A model generated the notes under the pieces. That model saw only the letters and a list, made by a program, of their open reading frames with translations. It had not been told where the DNA came from and did no database searches. Position numbers and translations under genes: made by a program. Below, piece by piece: positions 1-7,396 of a stretch of DNA of 12,901 nt; position 1 is the first letter of the stretch; each line of letters begins with the position of its first letter. This stretch comes from Candidatus Omnitrophota bacterium (lineage in GTDB: Bacteria; Omnitrophota; Gorgyraeia; Zapsychrales; Fredricksoniimonadaceae). Location of the stretch: assembly GCA_016789035.1 (NCBI GenBank), contig JAEUSC010000428.1, positions 1 through 12,901 on the forward strand, in the 5' to 3' direction.

Positions 1-1120
1 TGGCTTTAATTGCACCGGCAGGCAATAACTCAATGCGTTTGTCCGGTGTTCCCTGCATATCAACCGATCCAAAGACATCCAGATTGCTACCGTCAGCAAA
101 ATAAATTTTGACTCCGGGAAGAACACGCAACGTTGCGGCCGGCCCGATTTTCATATAACCGAAAATGTAATAAGATTTCTGCGGATTATCCAATAACAGT
201 GAGGAGTCGTAACCGCCAAAGAGAATTTGAAAAGAGGTTATAGGATTTCCATTTGGTCCGTCGAGAATAGGATTGATTTCTGCACGGGTTATTGATGAAC
301 CCTTAATCCCCTGCATCACCACAGCCGGATCAGCACTCCCCCACCAATTCGAACCCGCATTCGCAACTTTTCGATATTCCGGCCCTGACTGCCACAAATT
401 GTAGTCAATATTTCCATAAATCCGATTATTGTTAATGATAGCCGCGGGTGCTGTCGAGCTTGTTGAGTATCTCACGGCAACTCCGCCGCCGTTATTGGTA
501 ATTAAATTATTGGTGATCTGGGCGGCAACTGAGCTGTCCGAAAGCGTAATACCAGACCCTGTATTGTTTCGAATCTCGCTATTGGAAAATACCAGCCGTG
601 AATTGTTACCGATATATATCCCTTGCCAGGTGTACTGGATCAGCGATTGGTCAAAGGTGACGTCAGCAAAGGAAAGAAAGGCGGCGTAATTGCTGTATTC
701 AATGGTGATATATTTCAAACTATTTCCCGGACCACCCAAGAAAAGACCATCCCAATCGTCAGGAGCAGGTGTCGCTTTATTAGAAGTAAAACGAATGCGT
801 TCCGCTGATGTGCCTTGCGCATTCAGCGATCCTTTAACATTAAAATAATAATCGCCATCAAATTTCACATCGACACCCGGCTGAATCGTCAGCGTAGCAC
901 CGGAATTAACAGTCAAATTTCCGGACACAATATAAGGAGAATTAGCCTTGCTCCAGGTGGTATTGACGGTAATGGATCCGCTGACATTGGTGGCGGCGTC
1001 CACAGACGCGGGTACGAACGTAAGCCCAAAACAGAGTGTGATGAATAAATAAAGGAAGATTCCAGAGTGGCCGTTTGCAAACGGTGCATCAGCCCTGCGC
1101 TTGACTTCGTGAAATAGCAT
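1..1120 (-). CDS. Secreted right-handed parallel beta-helix repeat protein (3' end outside window)
   Basis: The open frame runs from an ATG at 1120 to the left edge (373 residues, no stop reached). An in-frame TAA lies two codons upstream, so this is the first possible ATG. An AAAGGA ribosome site at 1133-1138 sits a rather long 12 bases away. A long basic n-region (KRR) precedes a hydrophobic stretch at about residues 20-36 and an SPase I-like site VDA/A after residue 42, so export is likely. The mature part is rich in Asn, Gly, Ser and Thr with short beta-strand rungs such as NNLITNNGGGVAV and INNNRIYGN, typical of pectate-lyase-like and NosD-like beta helices. Residues 258-261 are NWWG, a motif that often closes such helices. 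A segment at about 63-113 (LTVNSGATLTIQPGV) recurs at 317-366 (MKIGPAATLRVLPGV), so the protein is modular. No catalytic residues can be assigned. Surface adhesion or polysaccharide binding is a guess; the fold call is firm. Confidence 0.85.
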   Translation of the reverse strand, partial: MLFHEVKRRADAPFANGHSGIFLYLFITLCFGLTFVPASVDAATNVSGSITVNTTWSKANSPYIVSGNLTVNSGATLTIQPGVDVKFDGDYYFNVKGSLNAQGTSAERIRFTSNKATPAPDDWDGLFLGGPGNSLKYITIEYSNYAAFLSFADVTFDQSLIQYTWQGIYIGNNSRLVFSNSEIRNNTGSGITLSDSSVAAQITNNLITNNGGGVAVRYSTSSTAPAAIINNNRIYGNIDYNLWQSGPEYRKVANAGSNWWGSADPAVVMQGIKGSSITRAEINPILDGPNGNPITSFQILFGGYDSSLLLDNPQKSYYIFGYMKIGPAATLRVLPGVKIYFADGSNLDVFGSVDMQGTPDKRIELLPAGAIKA

Positions 1121-1149
1121 AAGTTATGGGGGTCCTTTCTAGTGGGCGT

Positions 1150-1178
1150 ATCCTAGATACTATTTGATTTTTTGTCAA
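1150..1178 (-). promoter_or_regulatory. Sigma70-type promoter for the beta-helix gene
   Basis: On the minus strand a perfect -35 TTGACA (1173-1178) is followed after exactly 17 bases by TAGGAT (1150-1155), matching four of six -10 positions. The start of transcription would fall near 1143, giving a leader of about 22 bases before the ATG at 1120. This is a prediction from sequence only. Confidence 0.6.
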
Positions 1179-1180
1179 AT
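1162..1180. repeat. Short inverted repeat over the -35/spacer of the beta-helix promoter
   Basis: ATTTGA (1162-1167) and TCAAAT (1175-1180) form 6-base arms around a T-rich 7-base centre. The repeat covers the -35 box and the upstream half of the spacer of the minus-strand promoter, where a repressor could bind. In AT-rich DNA such arms can arise by chance, so this is only a candidate operator. Confidence 0.25.
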
Positions 1181-1357
1181 TATATTTTATTACACAACAA
1201 ATCATGCAACATCGCCTCAACTGCAATGGATTCTTACAACCCACTCTTTTCACAAAAGAATTTTTATGACTATCACCCGCTGGCAAACATACGGGCTCGC
1301 TTTGAATTCGCTTTTCCGTCGGAAGAAACAGATCTCTGAATTTTTCCTTCAATTTCC

Positions 1358-1386
1358 TTGCGGCCTTAAGAATGTGCCCATAAAAT
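1358..1386 (+). promoter_or_regulatory. Possible promoter for the PilT-family gene pair
   Basis: TTGCGG (1358-1363) and TAAAAT (1381-1386) are separated by 17 bases. The -10 matches five of six consensus positions and the -35 three of six. Transcription would begin near 1393, about three bases before the ATG at 1396, so the message would be almost leaderless. That fits the absence of a Shine-Dalgarno sequence there. The weak -35 suggests dependence on an activator or low expression. Confidence 0.4.
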
Positions 1387-1407
1387 GCACATGCTATGAG
1401 ATCTCAT
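1372..1407. promoter_or_regulatory. Paired palindromes flanking the -10 and start codon of the pilT-like gene
   Basis: Two inverted repeats lie back to back. ATGTGC (1372-1377) and GCACAT (1387-1392) enclose the predicted -10 box. Four bases later ATGAGATCTCAT (1396-1407) is a perfect 12-base palindrome that contains the start codon. Both would be well placed as operators for a dimeric regulator, or as RNA structure affecting initiation. Function is inferred only from symmetry and position. Confidence 0.35.
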
Positions 1408-2595
1408 GAAAAAGAATCCGCCTTGGCCTCCATCACCGGATTAAGCCCCCGCGGACTTCCCAAAGAATTTGTCGGACAAACAGGGCATGGTGTCGCCACC
1501 ATCAACGTTCCTCACGCCCTGACTCCCAACCACTCACTCAATGAAATCCTAATGTATGCGCGTTGGATGCAAGCCAGCGATGTCCACATATGCGCCGGAT
1601 ATCCCATCATCATGCGCAAATTCGGTAGCCTTAAAGTTGCAACCCAAACCCCCGTTACTGCCGAACGTGTGCAGACCATAATCAGAAAAGAGCTCCGGGG
1701 CGATCTTGTTGCGGAATTTGAAAAAACAGGAGACCTGGAATTCGTCCACTCCATTACTGGGGCAGGACGGTTTCGTCTTACCCTCATCAAACAGCGAAAC
1801 GGCTGGGAACTGACGGCACGATTGATTACGTCATCCATTCCCAAATTCGAATCCACCGGAATGCCGAAGTCCTGCGAGGAATTGACGAAATGGGCCCAGG
1901 GACTTGTTCTTGTCACCGGCCCGGTAGGGTGCGGAAAATCAACCACTCTGGCAACACTCGTCGAGATGATCAACCAAACGCGGGATGACCATATCATCAC
2001 CATCGAGAATCCGATTGAAATTGTATACACGGCAAAAAAATGCCAAATCACCCAGCGGGAAGTCAACCTGCATACCACCTCTCAAGCCAATGCCCTTAGG
2101 GCTGCTTTGCGTGAGGACCCTGATATTCTCGTTGTCAGTGAACTGCGCGATCTGGAAAGTATTCAGCTGGCTGTCTCCGCCGCAGAAACCGGACATCTGG
2201 TCTTCGGGACCATGAACACCAACAATGCGTCTCAAACCATTTCCCGGGTCATCGACTCCTTCCCGTCGGATGAGCAGTCAATCATCAGAAATATGATCTC
2301 GGAATCGCTTCGGGGAATCATCAGCCAACAGCTCATCCCCAAAAAAGACGGCACCGGCGTTATTCCAGCCTACGAAATCCTGGTTGTAAATTCTGCGATT
2401 TCCAATTTGATCCGCGGCGGCAAAACGACCCAGCTGACCAACGCCATCACCACCGGACGGTCATCGGGGATGATTCTTTTGGATCACTCCCTGGATGAAC
2501 TTGTCCAAAAGGGCTTGATCAGCGGTCAGGAAGCTTTTGAACGGGCCATCAGCCCCATGAATTTCACAAAATATCTCAATACCCCGGCAGGGTAG
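1396..2595 (+). CDS. PilT-family type IV pilus ATPase, divergent paralogue
   Basis: This is a 399-residue cytoplasmic hexameric secretion-type ATPase of the PilT/VirB11 superfamily, expected to power pilus retraction or a related motor. The family N-terminal domain begins near residue 49 (LNEILMYARWMQASDVHIC), leaving an unusual extension of about 45 residues. Walker A is GPVGCGKS at 175-182 (K181); Walker B is ILVVSELRD with E249. The Asp box reads IENPIE (203-208), with Asn where PilT has Asp. The His box reads GTMNTNNA (271-278), with Asn274 where PilT has His. The C-terminal AIRNLIR-like motif is present as AISNLIR. The ATG at 1396 is the first after an in-frame stop and has no Shine-Dalgarno sequence; a TTG at 1423 is an alternative. 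The next gene follows after 20 bases and is a paralogue, so a PilT/PilU-like pair is plausible. The altered boxes may mean weak or partner-dependent ATPase activity. Confidence 0.85.
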   Translation: MRSHEKESALASITGLSPRGLPKEFVGQTGHGVATINVPHALTPNHSLNEILMYARWMQASDVHICAGYPIIMRKFGSLKVATQTPVTAERVQTIIRKELRGDLVAEFEKTGDLEFVHSITGAGRFRLTLIKQRNGWELTARLITSSIPKFESTGMPKSCEELTKWAQGLVLVTGPVGCGKSTTLATLVEMINQTRDDHIITIENPIEIVYTAKKCQITQREVNLHTTSQANALRAALREDPDILVVSELRDLESIQLAVSAAETGHLVFGTMNTNNASQTISRVIDSFPSDEQSIIRNMISESLRGIISQQLIPKKDGTGVIPAYEILVVNSAISNLIRGGKTTQLTNAITTGRSSGMILLDHSLDELVQKGLISGQEAFERAISPMNFTKYLNTPAG

Positions 2596-2615
2596 CGACA
2601 TTCCATAGGACCTGT

Positions 2616-3674
2616 ATGGCCAAAATCGATTTCTTATTTAAAACTCTAATTGAAAAAAAAGGCTCCGACCTTCATCTGGAACAGGGACAGAAGCCCAAGC
2701 TGCGCATCAACGGCAAATTGGCGGACGTCGAAGCCCCCGTCCTGACGGGCGAAGAAATGACAAGCATTCTTTCGGAAATCGCCAGCCCCCAAGACTGGGA
2801 GCATTTCGAATCCTACGGTGATATTGACTTTGCTTATATATACGGCACCGAAGCGCGTTTTCGCGTCAATTATTTCCGGCATTTTTATGGGTTGGGCGCG
2901 GTCATGCGCATCATCCCCTCTCAAATCAAAACTATTGAAGAACTCGAACTTCCACCGAAGGTGACGGATTTCTGCAAATTCCGTTCCGGCCTTGTTGTGG
3001 TGACCGGGCCGACGGGCAGCGGAAAGTCCACAACGCTGGCCTCCTTGATCAACCACATCAATGCCAACCAGTCCAAAAAGATTGTGACCATCGAAGAACC
3101 CGTGGAGTTTATGCACACCAACAAAAAATCCATCATTTCTCACCGCGAGGTCGGACTGGACACGGAATCCTTTGCTAACGGCCTGCGCGCCGCCGTCAAA
3201 AGTGATGCCGATATTATCCTCGTCGGGGAAATGCGCGACCGGGAAACCATCGAGCTGGCGCTCAACGCAGCTGAAATGGGCATTCTTGTTTTTGGCACCT
3301 TGCACACCAACTCAGCCACAAAGACCATTGACCGCATCATCGATGCTTTCGCTGCCAACCGTAAAAACCAAATCCGCACCATTCTTTCCAACACATTAAA
3401 GGCCATCATCGCCCAGCAATTGTTACCTTCCAGCGACAAAACCCGGCGCTACGCCGCCCACGAAATCCTCGTGCGGACCCAGGCCCTTCCGGCCATTATC
3501 CAGGCGGGCGAAACCGTCCGTCTGACGTCCGAAATCCAAGTCAACAAACAATTAGGGATGCAGCTGATGGATGATTCTTTAATGGAATTGGTTCGCGCCA
3601 ATAAAGTGACGCGTGAGGAGGCATACATGAAGGCTATTGATAAATCGAAGTTCAGCGACACCCCGGCTTATTAA
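2616..3674 (+). CDS. pilT: Type IV pilus retraction ATPase PilT
   Basis: At 352 residues it is close to the usual PilT length of about 345. The N-terminal PAS-like domain starts at LIEKKGSDLHLEQGQKPKL, followed by the RecA-like core. Walker A is GPTGSGKST (131-139, K137). The Asp box is TIEEPVEF (E160, with Glu replacing the usual Asp at 161). Walker B is ILVGEMRD (catalytic E205), and the His box is FGTLHTNSA (H230). These positions nearly match canonical PilT numbering, so the enzyme should hydrolyse ATP and drive pilus disassembly at the inner-membrane base. The C-terminal motif that in PilT reads AIRNLIR is here ALPAIIQAG and is clearly divergent, although the upstream paralogue keeps it better. 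AGGA, 5 bases before the ATG, serves as ribosome site. It is co-transcribed with the upstream paralogue. Its stop overlaps the stop of the convergent DUF2062 gene. Confidence 0.9.
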   Translation: MAKIDFLFKTLIEKKGSDLHLEQGQKPKLRINGKLADVEAPVLTGEEMTSILSEIASPQDWEHFESYGDIDFAYIYGTEARFRVNYFRHFYGLGAVMRIIPSQIKTIEELELPPKVTDFCKFRSGLVVVTGPTGSGKSTTLASLINHINANQSKKIVTIEEPVEFMHTNKKSIISHREVGLDTESFANGLRAAVKSDADIILVGEMRDRETIELALNAAEMGILVFGTLHTNSATKTIDRIIDAFAANRKNQIRTILSNTLKAIIAQQLLPSSDKTRRYAAHEILVRTQALPAIIQAGETVRLTSEIQVNKQLGMQLMDDSLMELVRANKVTREEAYMKAIDKSKFSDTPAY

Positions 3675-4141
3675 CGGGAGCCCCCTTCTTTTCTTCGACG
3701 ATACACAGACACAATAAAAAATATGATCCCGTAAGACACGAGCGCCGCCATAAGACCGACGGCCGCAAAGCCAACCATCACCGGCTTAAACAGCGCCCAA
3801 GTCGACCCGTCGCGCAAAGCATCCAGCGAAAAATTTTTGATCAGATCCTTAGCTTGGTCTGACACTTCCCGCCAGTGGGTTCCCGTCAGAAAAGCGCCAA
3901 TCTTGATGGCCAGCGCAAAGGCCACAATCGAAAGCCAGAAATTCGTGAGCAACCCTCCGGCAAAGGCCGCTGCCCGGTTCACCTGAAGAATGTAGGCCAA
4001 AACAACAGCGGCAAAAGCGCCCGCCCCGGGAAGAATCCCCAGAAATACGCCCACCGCAAATCCGCCGGCCACCTTGTGAGGAGAATCATTGATCCCGATA
4101 ATTTGCTGATAGATCTGTTTAAAGAATTTGTTAATGGCCAT
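3671..4141 (-). CDS. DUF2062 family membrane protein
   Basis: This 156-residue protein has the DUF2062 signature near its N-terminus: SPHKVAGGFAVGVFLGILPG followed by a hydrophobic stretch and NRAAAFAGGLLTNFW. I see about three or four membrane segments (roughly residues 25-50, 57-80, 117-145) and a basic C-terminal tail YRRRKEGGSR, suggesting an inner-membrane protein with a cytoplasmic tail. The biochemical role of DUF2062 proteins is not known to me; they are often found near envelope or glycosyltransferase genes. It is the last gene of the murJ-uvrC group, 17 bases after the preceding gene. Its TAA (3671-3673) overlaps the TAA of the convergent pilT (3672-3674), leaving no room for an intergenic terminator. 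Only a weak AAGAAG lies before the ATG. Confidence 0.8.
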   Translation of the reverse strand: MAINKFFKQIYQQIIGINDSPHKVAGGFAVGVFLGILPGAGAFAAVVLAYILQVNRAAAFAGGLLTNFWLSIVAFALAIKIGAFLTGTHWREVSDQAKDLIKNFSLDALRDGSTWALFKPVMVGFAAVGLMAALVSYGIIFFIVSVYRRRKEGGSR

Positions 4142-4158
4142 GGCTTCTTACCAACTTA

Positions 4159-4500
4159 TTATTTTTGCTGCGGCGGATGCCCAACCAGCTGCAGAGCCGT
4201 CAGAATCTCGTCACGCCACATATGATTATTAAATGAACCGGAAATATTAATCCACTCATCAACCTGGGCCGATTCGACAATCACCCCGGCTCGGTTGAAA
4301 CCGAATTGAAAAACTTTATCCGGAGGCAACACCAACACTCCTCCCGTTGGATCTTTGATGTCGGGATAAATCTTCGCGCAAATGACCAAAGAAACATCAA
4401 CACCCCGCATCCGAAGCACGTAAGACAACCGGGCGGCGATTAAATCCTGCTGGGAAACCAGCCACTCGGTATTTTTCTTGATCTGCGAAACCAAATCCAT
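4159..4500 (-). CDS. Conserved-looking hypothetical protein, 113 aa
   Basis: I do not recognise this protein. It begins 6 bases after the uvrC stop, with AGG five bases before the ATG, and ends 17 bases before the DUF2062 start, so it is almost certainly translated from the same message. It has no signal peptide and no membrane segment, so it is probably cytoplasmic. The N-terminal 30 residues look helical (QIKKNTEWLVSQQDLIAARL). The middle is beta-rich with a PTGGVLVLPPDKVFQFGFN segment, and the C-terminus is a short helix followed by a PPQQK tail. It contains no helix-hairpin-helix GIGP-type motif, so it is not a detached C-terminal domain of the truncated UvrC upstream. Its frame is intact and its composition resembles that of its neighbours. 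Confidence 0.7.
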   Translation of the reverse strand: MDLVSQIKKNTEWLVSQQDLIAARLSYVLRMRGVDVSLVICAKIYPDIKDPTGGVLVLPPDKVFQFGFNRAGVIVESAQVDEWINISGSFNNHMWRDEILTALQLVGHPPQQK

Positions 4501-4506
4501 AAAGAC

Positions 4507-5748
4507 CTATTCAAATGCTTTTTTCGACCGTAATAGCCGATGATACGATACTGCAAACCGGTGAGCCTCGTCGCGAACACGCTGCAGAAGCCGCAACCCT
4601 AACGAATCTTTGGCGAGAATAATGGAATTGCGCCGTCCCGGAACAAAGACTTCCTCTTCCCTTTTGGCCAGTGAAATAATCGGAATGACCACATCCAGCT
4701 TCTTTAATTCCTCACAGGCCGCCGAAAGCTGTCCTTTACCGCCGTCAACGATAATCAGGTCCGGGAAAATAGCCTGCTCATTCTTTAACCGGGTGTATCT
4801 GCGGCGGACCACTTCGGCCATCATTTGAAAATCGTCAATTCCATCGACAAACTTGATTCTAAAACGCCTGTAATTGGATTTATCCGGCCGGCCGTTGAGA
4901 AAGGAAACCATCGACCCCACCGCCTGCTGGCCCATGATATTGGAAATGTCAAAACATTCGATCCTCGCCGGAGGCCGGGAGAGATTCAAAGCGCGCTCCA
5001 ATTGCTCCGCTTCCTTGAAATAATTCACATCCATTGTGGAAGAATAAAGCGCTCCAATGGCCCGGATTTGGTCGCGCAGCTTCGCTGCTTTTTCATATTG
5101 ATGATCTTTGGCAAACGTCTCCATGTCCTCATGCAGTCCCTTAAGAAGCTCGTCCTTCTTTCCCTCCAGAATCAGTTTGACCCGACGGACATTACGCTGA
5201 TAGTCTTCCCTGCTGATATTGCCGACGCATGGCGCGTCACACAATCCGATGTGATGGTCCAGGCACGCCTTCTCGGGTAGGTTCTCACAGGTCCGGAAAT
5301 GAAAAATTTTTCGGATGATACTGAGCGCTTCACGGATCAACGCCGGGCTTGTGTACGGACCGTAGTATTCCGCTTTAATCTTCCGCGCCTTCTCAGAAGT
5401 CAGCCGGACGACGGACACCAATGAAAAATCTTCTTTCGTCACTTGAATGTGCGGGTATGTCTTACTGTCTTTAAGTTCGATATTGTATTTTGGCTGATGC
5501 TGCTTAATAAGCGATGCCTCCAGAATCAACGCCTCAGCTTCACTGGCCGTGTGAATGCATTCAATGGAATCGATGGCGGAGACTAAAAGATCGGTCTTAT
5601 AACTCCCCGTCTTTTTACGAAAATAAGACACCACGCGTTTGCGCAAAGAGACAGCCTTACCGACGTAGATAATATTCTTATCTTTATCTTTCATCAGATA
5701 AACACCGCTGGATAACGGCAAAGACTGGATGGTTTGTTGTAGGTTCAT
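4507..5748 (-). CDS. uvrC: Excinuclease ABC subunit C (UvrC), compact form
   Basis: UvrC makes both incisions around lesions in nucleotide excision repair. From the ATG at 5748 it has 413 residues, against about 560-610 for typical UvrC. The GIY-YIG nuclease domain is present (GVY 15-17, IIYVGKA 26-32, E77). Four cysteines, C154, C162, C170 and C174, resemble those reported to hold an iron-sulfur cluster in E. coli UvrC. A UVR domain for UvrB contact lies near 200-235. The RNase H-like nuclease keeps its triad: D267 (CFDISN), D335 (IVDGGKG) and H396 (RDEAHRFA). Two parts are missing: the roughly 100-residue stretch between UVR and RNase H domains, and the C-terminal tandem HhH DNA-binding domain, since a TAG follows RSKKAFE directly. 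I chose the ATG because MNLQQTIQSLPLSSGVYLMKD aligns with family starts. A TTG at 5787 would add 13 residues. The gene lies 52 bases after murJ. Confidence 0.88.
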   Translation of the reverse strand: MNLQQTIQSLPLSSGVYLMKDKDKNIIYVGKAVSLRKRVVSYFRKKTGSYKTDLLVSAIDSIECIHTASEAEALILEASLIKQHQPKYNIELKDSKTYPHIQVTKEDFSLVSVVRLTSEKARKIKAEYYGPYTSPALIREALSIIRKIFHFRTCENLPEKACLDHHIGLCDAPCVGNISREDYQRNVRRVKLILEGKKDELLKGLHEDMETFAKDHQYEKAAKLRDQIRAIGALYSSTMDVNYFKEAEQLERALNLSRPPARIECFDISNIMGQQAVGSMVSFLNGRPDKSNYRRFRIKFVDGIDDFQMMAEVVRRRYTRLKNEQAIFPDLIIVDGGKGQLSAACEELKKLDVVIPIISLAKREEEVFVPGRRNSIILAKDSLGLRLLQRVRDEAHRFAVSYHRLLRSKKAFE

Positions 5749-5800
5749 TGAAGTTCCAACAGACTGAATTCGAGAAAAACCGTGCAATGACTTCCGGAGC

Positions 5801-7396
5801 TTATCTTTCGTTGTTCTTTTGAAAAACTTTTATTTCTAACCAACGCCATAGCAATACTGCTGGCTCGATTCTGAAAATCCAGGATATCCCTAAAAAACTG
5901 ATCATTCCCAACAATAGCGAAACGGCCAATCGAAACAACACATGATCGACGATAAATATGTTATTGGTGCGCAAAACCACAACCGTAAGAACCAAAAGAG
6001 GAACCGCCATCCGCCACAGAAAATCAAAAATAACGTCCAACAAGCCGCCGATTTTTCGATGCAACAAATAGAGCAACGACAGAAAACTCACAATGGCCGA
6101 CAAACTGCTGGCCAAGGCGATGCCGTTGACCTTAAACGGAAACATCAAAAGCGCATTTAAAAAAATGTTGAGCACCAATCCAAGCGCCGCAATTTTCACC
6201 GGCGTCTTGGTGTCTTGCAGAGCGTGAAAGGCGCAGACTGTGATCTTCATCCCGCCATAGGCCCACAGACCCACCGCATAAAAACTTAAGGCTCCTGAGG
6301 TAATCGCCGTTGAATATGGATCAAACTCTCCCCGTTCAAAAATGACTCGTATGATCGGGACAGCCAAAATCATCAGAACAACGCTGCACGGCAAAAGTAC
6401 AAACAAAATATTTCTAAGGGAGAAAACAATGGTTGATCGCAATGACTCCATATCATTTTTTGCCGCATAACCTGAAAGCGTAGGAAGAGACGCCGAGGCC
6501 AAGGCCACGCCAAAAACTCCCAAAGGAAACTGGATTACCCGGTTCGAATAATAAATGGCGGCTATACCGCCGGCCCCGACAATGGACGCCAAGGACGCAC
6601 AGAATGTATCCACAAACAAACTCGATTGATACAAGGCACTTCCCCACAGGCGGGGCACCAAAAGGCGCCCCATTCGCCGGGCCCCTTCATGACGCAGGTC
6701 TGTAGGTTTTTGCCACTTATACCCCAGTTTGCGTAACGGCAACCATTGGTAAGCAAGCTGTGCCACGCCGCCAATCAAAACCCCCGCCGCAAGAATGTAC
6801 ACGGCTCCATGCCCAACGTACTTCCCGGCAAGAATGGTACTGACAATCATAACAATGTTCAAAAGACAGGAACTGAATGCCGGAGCAATATAAGACTGAT
6901 GCGTGTATAAAACACCCATCGAATAGGCAGTTAGACCGATGAAAACTAAATACGGAAACATGATACGGGTTAGACTAATCGTTGTTTCCAATTTATCTTT
7001 ATCCGCCATAAATCCGGGCGCCATGGATTTGACGATCCAAGGTGTAAAAAGAATACCTAGGAGAGTCAAAACACTCAGAATGATGACCGCCCAGAAAACG
7101 ACAACGTTTAAGAACTCGTTCGTTTTTTTATGCTCCTTTTTTTCGACATATTGAGCAAGTACCGGCACAAGCGCCGAATTGGCCGCGCCCTCACCCACGA
7201 GATCCCGGAGCATATTGGGAATACGAAAGGCCACAAAAAAGGCATCAGCCATGGCTGCCGTTCCCATCATGTGCGCAAAGATCATATCGCGGACGAACCC
7301 TAAAATCCTTGATAAAAACGTGCCTAAAGAAAGGATAGATGTAAACTTGAGAATGGATTTCTTGGACGCTATGGTGCCGGAATTATTAGTTGACAT
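5801..7396 (-). CDS. murJ: Lipid II flippase MurJ (MviN)
   Basis: MurJ moves lipid II, the peptidoglycan precursor, across the inner membrane. The 531-residue length fits the family, and the sequence is hydrophobic throughout with about 14 membrane helices. The N-terminal signature LGTFLSRILGFVRD is followed by ADAFFVAFRIPNMLRDLVGEG. R30, R36, D51 and R64 line up, with an offset of 12, with the functionally important R18, R24, D39 and R52 of E. coli MurJ. The hydrophilic N-terminal dozen residues are slightly longer than in E. coli. No strong ribosome site precedes the ATG, only AGG very close to it. The start codon region overlaps the -35 box of the divergent rpsT promoter. It is the first gene of a minus-strand group continuing into uvrC, the 113-aa gene and DUF2062. 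A TATAAC -10 candidate at 7411-7416 on this strand lacks a convincing -35. Confidence 0.93.
   Translation of the reverse strand: MSTNNSGTIASKKSILKFTSILSLGTFLSRILGFVRDMIFAHMMGTAAMADAFFVAFRIPNMLRDLVGEGAANSALVPVLAQYVEKKEHKKTNEFLNVVVFWAVIILSVLTLLGILFTPWIVKSMAPGFMADKDKLETTISLTRIMFPYLVFIGLTAYSMGVLYTHQSYIAPAFSSCLLNIVMIVSTILAGKYVGHGAVYILAAGVLIGGVAQLAYQWLPLRKLGYKWQKPTDLRHEGARRMGRLLVPRLWGSALYQSSLFVDTFCASLASIVGAGGIAAIYYSNRVIQFPLGVFGVALASASLPTLSGYAAKNDMESLRSTIVFSLRNILFVLLPCSVVLMILAVPIIRVIFERGEFDPYSTAITSGALSFYAVGLWAYGGMKITVCAFHALQDTKTPVKIAALGLVLNIFLNALLMFPFKVNGIALASSLSAIVSFLSLLYLLHRKIGGLLDVIFDFLWRMAVPLLVLTVVVLRTNNIFIVDHVLFRLAVSLLLGMISFLGISWIFRIEPAVLLWRWLEIKVFQKNNER

Noticed and set aside
429..1048. Three short plus-strand open frames opposite the beta-helix gene
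   Set aside because: The minus-strand frame is continuous with a signal peptide and repeat pattern over the whole region, so these are antisense shadows.
1089..1409. Open frames on both strands across the divergent gap (1089-1352 minus, 1164-1409 plus)
   Set aside because: They overlap the predicted promoters and the first codons of flanking real genes, lack ribosome sites and have no protein-like composition.
1512..2078. A 188-codon minus-strand open frame inside the first PilT-family gene
   Set aside because: The plus-strand frame here carries Walker A and continuous PilT homology. The minus frame has no recognisable motifs and is a shadow of codon usage.
2646..3305. A 219-codon minus-strand open frame inside pilT
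   Set aside because: It lies entirely opposite the conserved ATPase core; no family resemblance and no ribosome site.
3655..3680. CCCG/CGGG arm pair near the convergent stops as a terminator
   Set aside because: Only four base pairs with a 9-base loop and no T tract on either strand.
4159..4500. The idea that the 113-aa gene is the missing HhH part of UvrC split off by a stop codon
   Set aside because: It has no GIGP-type hairpin motifs and has its own start and ribosome site in a position of a normal operon gene.
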